64,000 bases of DNA from DAOVXM01 sp963746255. Its GTDB lineage: Bacteria; Chloroflexota; Anaerolineae; Anaerolineales; UBA4823. Where the stretch lies: contig CAVVAJ010000009.1 in the NCBI GenBank assembly GCA_963746255.1, positions 248,001-312,000 on the forward strand, written 5' to 3'. Shown piece by piece: positions 60,966 through 64,000 of the stretch. Positions within the stretch are counted from its first letter, which is position 1, and each line of letters begins with the position of its first letter. Under the pieces are notes generated by a model that was not told the DNA's origin, did not search any database, and was given only the letters and a program-made list of their open reading frames with translations. A program made the translations under genes and the position numbers.

Positions 60966-60973
60966 GGTATAGT
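60966..60973 (+). promoter_or_regulatory. Extended -10 promoter of fabF-fabH
   Basis: TGGTATAGT-type element (TATAGT 60968-60973 preceded by TGG at 60965-60967), 56 nt before the fabF start codon. No good -35 match. Confidence 0.5.
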
Positions 60974-61028
60974 TTACCAATGAACCATCAGCATCTTATG
61001 TAGATAATATGAAATGGAGGAGGAGAAG

Positions 61029-62282
61029 ATGCCGAACAGAGTAGTTATTACCGGTTTAGGTTGTATCAGCCCTATCGGTAATGACGTTGAGACAACATGG
61101 CGCAATATCGTTGCTGGAAAATCTGGGGCTGGCCTGATAACGCGTTTCAATACCGAAGATTTTAAAGTGCGTATCGCTGCAGAGGTCAAGGGGTTCGATG
61201 GCGGTGCTGTTTTTGGTGTAAAAAATGCCCGGCGGATGGATCTTTATACTCAGTTCGCATTAGTTGCGGCTCTCCAAGCGCAAGAAGATGCTGCGCTCGA
61301 GATACATGACGGGAACCGGGACCGGATCGGTGTGGTGGTCGGTACGGGAATCGGCGGTATGAACACGATGAGCGAACAAGTGGATGTTTACAATGCCAGA
61401 GGAGCAGCAAGAGTAAGTCCATTTTTAGTGCCAATGATGATCCCCGATACTGGTGCAGCTACGATCAGCATCCAACTAGGATTGCGAGGCCCGAGTATGG
61501 CAATTGTGACTGCGTGTGCAACAGGGACGAATGCAGTGGGTGAAGCAGCAGAGATCATCCGGCGTGGCGCAGTGGACGTAATGTTCGCCGGAGGCTCAGA
61601 AGCCGCGGTCGTACCGATTGCCGTGGCAGGGCTGGCAAATATGACTGCCCTCTCGACGCGCAACGACGAACCTGAACGGGCATCGCGCCCCTTCGATAAG
61701 GATCGAGATGGATTTGTAATGGGTGAAGGGGCAGCAATATTGATCCTGGAATCTTACCAGCACGCTGTGGATCGGAAAGCAAAAATACTGGCGGAAATAG
61801 TCGGCTATGGGAGCAACAGCGATGCATTTCACATCTCCGCGCCCGCACCTGATGGTGAAGGAGCAATATTGTGTATGCGCCAAGCATTAGACAGCGCTGG
61901 GCTAGGCGTAGATGACATTGACTACATTAACGCCCACGGAACCAGCACACCTTTAAACGATGCCAGCGAAACGATTGCAATCAAGAGAACATTTGGCGAG
62001 CGAGCCTACAATGTTCCAATCTCTTCAACCAAATCCATGACCGGTCATTTAATGGGCTCATCAGGCGCCTTGGAAGCATTGTTTTGTGTGAAGGCTCTCG
62101 AGAATGGTGTGATCCCACCGACGATTAATTACGAAACACCGGATGAGACCTGTGACTTGGATTACGTACCGAATGAGCCACGGCTAGCCGACATGGAATT
62201 TGTCATGTCAAATTCCTTTGGCTTCGGTGGTCACAATGCCACGATCATATTAAGACGGAGCGGGGATAAATCAAAACAATGA
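61029..62282 (+). CDS. fabF: Beta-ketoacyl-ACP synthase II
   Basis: A 417-residue condensing enzyme: VVITGLGCISPIGNDVETTW, catalytic Cys in VTACATGTNA, His in NAHGTSTPLNDA and KSMTGHLMGSSG, and the C-terminal SNSFGFGGHNAT. It elongates acyl-ACP in fatty acid synthesis. ATG 61029 is preferred over 61014 because AGGAGG stands just before it. Its stop overlaps the fabH start by 4 nt (ATGA). Confidence 0.96.
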   Translation: MPNRVVITGLGCISPIGNDVETTWRNIVAGKSGAGLITRFNTEDFKVRIAAEVKGFDGGAVFGVKNARRMDLYTQFALVAALQAQEDAALEIHDGNRDRIGVVVGTGIGGMNTMSEQVDVYNARGAARVSPFLVPMMIPDTGAATISIQLGLRGPSMAIVTACATGTNAVGEAAEIIRRGAVDVMFAGGSEAAVVPIAVAGLANMTALSTRNDEPERASRPFDKDRDGFVMGEGAAILILESYQHAVDRKAKILAEIVGYGSNSDAFHISAPAPDGEGAILCMRQALDSAGLGVDDIDYINAHGTSTPLNDASETIAIKRTFGERAYNVPISSTKSMTGHLMGSSGALEALFCVKALENGVIPPTINYETPDETCDLDYVPNEPRLADMEFVMSNSFGFGGHNATIILRRSGDKSKQ

Positions 62283-63382
62283 GCTACGCTCACATCACCG
62301 GGTGGGGCATGGCCGTACCCAAAAAAGTGCTAGACAACCAAGCAATCGCGCAAATGGTTGAAACCACCGATGAGTGGATCGTTTCGCGGACCGGAATTCG
62401 CGAGCGCAGGATCGCCCAGGAAGATGAGACGACCGCATCATTGGCGACTCAGGCAGCATTGAATGCATTAGAAATCGCCAATCTGCTCCCGGCAAGTGTA
62501 GATTTGATTATCGTAGCAACTTCATCCCCGGAACACACCTTCCCTTCAACTGCCAGTCTGGTTCAGGACCGTATTGGCGCTTACCGTGCCGGGGCTTATG
62601 ATCTATCAGCAGCATGCAGCGGATTTATTTTTGGATTGAACACAGCTAACCAGGCGATCCGGTCCGGCGAGGTACACAATATCCTCGTCATCGGAGCGGA
62701 AACCCTAACCAGATTTGTAAATTGGAAAGACCGCAACACCTGCATCCTATTCGGCGATGGTGCCGGGGCATTCGTTTTACAGAGCAGCGAAATTCCCGGT
62801 GGTATCATGTCTGGGGTAACGCGGTCAGATGGTTCAGGCGGAGATTTGCTGATCTTACCGGCAGGCGGCAGTTTCATGCCTGCCAACTTCGATACGGTCC
62901 ACAACGAACTGCACTATCTCCAGATGAGTGGGCGTGAAGTTTTTAGATTTGCGACAAAAGTCATGGCCAGCGCCACTCAAGAAGCATTGCGAGCCGCAAA
63001 GCTATCAATCGATGATGTGAAATTAATAATCCCCCACCAAGCGAATCAACGCATCATTAAATCAGCCGCTCGAAAACTACACGTCTCCATGGACCGCGTA
63101 ATGGTTAACGTTGACACCTATGGAAACACATCCACGGCTTCTATCCCAATTGCGACATGCGAAGCGATCAATTCAGGACGTATTGCACCCGGAGATAAAG
63201 TTGTCTTTGTTGGGTTCGGCGCGGGATTAACGTGGGGGGCAACGGTCGCACAGTGGAGCGGTCCCATGGTACCCAGGCCCCTTTTCCTGCCAACTCACTA
63301 CCGGTTCTTGGCACGCTTGCGCTCCCTTCTGCTACGACTTACCCGCCGTATCGAAGGTGTGATTTGGGGCCGGATAGAATAA
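62279..63382 (+). CDS. fabH: Beta-ketoacyl-ACP synthase III
   Basis: A 367-residue KAS III with the Cys-His-Asn triad in DLSAACSGF, IIPHQANQRI and YGNTSTASIP. It starts fatty acid synthesis by condensing acyl-CoA with malonyl-ACP. After the usual end (GAGLTWGATVAQW) there is a basic, Leu/Arg-rich tail of about 40 residues that is longer than in typical FabH. It is translationally coupled to fabF. No acyl carrier protein or fabD gene is in the window. Confidence 0.95.
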   Translation: MSYAHITGWGMAVPKKVLDNQAIAQMVETTDEWIVSRTGIRERRIAQEDETTASLATQAALNALEIANLLPASVDLIIVATSSPEHTFPSTASLVQDRIGAYRAGAYDLSAACSGFIFGLNTANQAIRSGEVHNILVIGAETLTRFVNWKDRNTCILFGDGAGAFVLQSSEIPGGIMSGVTRSDGSGGDLLILPAGGSFMPANFDTVHNELHYLQMSGREVFRFATKVMASATQEALRAAKLSIDDVKLIIPHQANQRIIKSAARKLHVSMDRVMVNVDTYGNTSTASIPIATCEAINSGRIAPGDKVVFVGFGAGLTWGATVAQWSGPMVPRPLFLPTHYRFLARLRSLLLRLTRRIEGVIWGRIE

Positions 63383-63564
63383 TCAGCCTCTCTCCTTACG
63401 CAGTTCAAACAATTAAATAGTTGAACCGTTGATCAAGTTAGGGATTTACAATGCATCAACGTAAGATATATTTATGATAAAAAGCTGCAAAATAATATAA
63501 ATGTTAGAAAGCCGTAAGAATCTAGTATTTCAACTATATCTTACTTCCAGATAGCAAATTAGAT

Positions 63565-63573
63565 TGGTATAAT
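63565..63573 (+). promoter_or_regulatory. Extended -10 promoter of ftsH
   Basis: TTGGTATAAT with TATAAT at 63568-63573 preceded by TGG. A start near 63580 leaves a leader of about 40 nt before the GTG at 63621. Confidence 0.6.
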
Positions 63574-63620
63574 CTTGGTGCGAAATACGGTACATTTTTA
63601 AAAAATTATTGGAGGTGTCA

Positions 63621-64000
63621 GTGAATCCTTCACGAAGCAGATCATCCATCATCTACCTGCTGCTGTTTGTTGCTATTATTGTAATGGTAGTTTATAACTT
63701 CCAGCAGCAGTCTACAACCACAGATATCCTGGCGATTAACCAGGTCGCGGCCGACATCCAGAAAGGGGTAGTCGAACGCATTGTTGAGGATGAAAATAGA
63801 TTACAGGTCATTTACGATAACGGAACAGAAAGCAGCTCCCAAAAAGAAATCGGGGCAACGTTAGTAGAACAGTTGCTAGCGTTGGGAGTAACATCTGATC
63901 AACTAAATTCAGATAACATCACGATTGAAGTAAAAGCACCCAGCGCTTGGTTAGGTATCGCAACAGCCCTAGGTTATATCCTGCCCTTCATCATCCTGGC
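63621..64000 (+). CDS. ftsH: ATP-dependent zinc metalloprotease FtsH (5' part)
   Basis: The first 126 codons of an ftsH gene running off the window. The N-terminal membrane helix (IIYLLLFVAIIVMVVYNF) is followed by the periplasmic FtsH_ext domain (QVAADIQKGVVERIVEDENR, then a beta region), and the second helix begins at GYILPFIILA. GTG 63621 has GGAGG 5 nt upstream. The AAA+ and peptidase parts lie outside the window, so the call rests on the N-terminal pattern. Confidence 0.88.
   Translation, partial: MNPSRSRSSIIYLLLFVAIIVMVVYNFQQQSTTTDILAINQVAADIQKGVVERIVEDENRLQVIYDNGTESSSQKEIGATLVEQLLALGVTSDQLNSDNITIEVKAPSAWLGIATALGYILPFIIL

Overview
The window looks like a chromosomal segment of a Chloroflexota bacterium, most likely Anaerolineae-like. 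This is inferred from the general character of the proteins (LGFP-like lipoproteins, an FtsZ ending in DIPAFLRRR, an AOR plus MoaD pair, MttB-family genes with a corrinoid protein, HAD-DinB fusion, DUF2007, DUF192) and from recurrent TGGTATAAT-type extended -10 promoters. No marker gene proves it. No phage, insertion sequence or CRISPR array was seen.

Region 1 (1-5321): the 5' part of a proline dehydrogenase gene, then a sigma-54 cassette: rpoN (with an embedded CxxC/CxxC zinc-ribbon-like insert and its own -24/-12 promoter), a soluble PAS-GAF-PAS histidine kinase, and an NtrC-type response regulator that ends right after the AAA+ domain and has no DNA-binding HTH.

Region 2 (5401-23202) is the most unusual part. 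Two further near-perfect sigma-54 promoters (GG-N10-GC, each with TTGCA at -12) stand 30-60 bp before two gene trains. The first encodes a TIM-barrel-like protein, an FtsZ with a His in place of the catalytic T7-loop Asp, two small unknown proteins (one tail-anchored), a secreted glycosidase-like protein and a degenerate LCP-like secreted protein. The second encodes a two-helix membrane protein, a 1906-residue TPR protein and a 924-residue gingipain/caspase-fold (C25-like) protease with an intact His/Cys pair. A PG-binding plus beta-lactamase-fold protein follows. My proposal is that the local RpoN/kinase/activator controls an envelope- or division-related FtsZ-TPR-protease system. The promoters are read directly; the system's function is inference.

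Region 3 (23420-31900): a multiply frameshifted glycosidase pseudogene, a GT2 glycosyltransferase with a Tat-exported metallophosphoesterase, tRNA-Arg(TCG), a DUF2461 protein, a radical SAM protein, a MoaD-like carrier plus aldehyde:ferredoxin oxidoreductase (with an apparent +1 frameshift at its N-terminus), and a cold-shock gene with an attenuator-like leader.

Region 4 (31934-43926): a corrinoid protein and two MttB-family methyltransferases, a self-regulated membrane-protein/wHTH pair with a palindromic operator, an MFS transporter, a DUF362 ferredoxin-like protein, an SDR, ribA, a C39-like protease, an acyl-CoA dehydrogenase and signal peptidase I.

Region 5 (44112-64000): a mog/GNAT/PHP-AlbA/receiver/lon operon, hsp20, tpx, tRNA-Arg(TCT), two unknown linked genes, deaD with a long leader, DUF2007, a LysM-M23 peptidase with a DUF192 protein, a lone receiver, efp, a Cys-rich protein, a HAD-DinB fusion, fabF-fabH and the start of ftsH.
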